Shown piece after piece: positions 63,957-64,000 of a stretch of DNA of 64,000 bases; the first letter of the stretch is position 1; every line of letters starts with the position of its first letter. The translations under genes and the position numbers were made by a program. The DNA is from Salinispora fenicalii (GTDB taxonomy: Bacteria > Actinomycetota > Actinomycetes > Mycobacteriales > Micromonosporaceae). Below the pieces are notes generated by a model that ran no database searches, was not told where the DNA came from, and was given only the letters and a program-made list of their open reading frames with translations. The stretch spans positions 184,493 through 248,492 of the forward strand of contig NZ_AZWQ01000016.1 in the NCBI RefSeq assembly GCF_000514815.1, written 5' to 3'.

Positions 63957-64000
63957 TCGACGGCACCGACCCGACCTCGGAATTCGATCTGGCCGGGGTG

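Noticed and set aside
1..64000. CRISPR array, rRNA or complete tRNA genes
   Set aside because: No spaced repeats of suitable length and no rRNA- or tRNA-like stretches were seen by eye.

Overview
The window is very GC-rich, its genes are packed with ATGA/GTGA overlaps, and it carries F420-type (LLM), Lsr2, MMPL and DUF1028 genes. This points to a Micromonosporaceae actinobacterium, most likely Salinispora or Micromonospora. The genus is inferred mainly from the biosynthetic cluster in the middle of the window.

Layout. 0-6.5 kb: an envelope-type operon of fibronectin-III protein (5' end outside the window), MoxR ATPase, DUF58 protein and a TgpA-like transglutaminase-fold membrane protein. 6.3-10.9 kb: SDR, LLM oxidoreductase, DUF1028, a mycothiol-type/DinB-like protein and a PAP2 phosphatase. 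11.2-14.8 kb: an MMPL transporter and a DHA2 drug exporter. 15.3-16.0 kb: a decayed IS5-type element with matching 10-bp ends. 16.2-37.6 kb (perhaps to 39.1 kb): a hybrid PKS-NRPS cluster with visibly lower GC. 39.5-51.5 kb: two GNATs, lsr2, an MFS exporter, yaaA, a CDP-alcohol phosphatidyltransferase, a VTT-like protein, a sulfatase and membrane proteins. 51.5-64 kb: formylglycine-generating enzyme, narGHJI nitrate reductase, flavohemoglobin, a YwiC-like protein with its regulator, and a MatB-like acyl-CoA synthetase.

The central cluster has the gene content and order of a salinosporamide-type (gamma-lactam-beta-lactone proteasome inhibitor) pathway. A minus-strand operon runs PKS-C (salA-like), A-PCP (salB), stand-alone ketosynthase (salC), P450 (salD), MbtH (salE), alpha/beta hydrolase (salF). 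An opposing plus-strand operon has a BacA/SalX-type prephenate decarboxylase, a class IV aminotransferase, a PaaK-like ligase, an ornithine cyclodeaminase/mu-crystallin homologue, DUF1330, PhzF and a LysR regulator. A dedicated class II DAHP synthase diverges at the left edge. The logic I infer: the DAHP synthase pushes the shikimate pathway, prephenate is decarboxylated without aromatisation, and the ring is modified and transaminated to a cyclohexenylalanine-like amino acid. The amino acid is activated by the A-PCP protein, hydroxylated by the P450, condensed with a PKS-made acyl chain, and cyclised off the carrier by the odd ketosynthase. No chlorinase, crotonyl-CoA carboxylase/reductase or spare proteasome beta-subunit is in the window, so this is either a reduced salinosporamide-K-like cluster or an undescribed relative.

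Residue reading adds detail. The first of two tandem AT domains lacks the malonyl-carboxylate-binding Arg (His instead), as expected of a starter-unit AT. The stand-alone KS keeps its Cys but has Asn in place of the HGTGT His, which argues against ordinary decarboxylative condensation.
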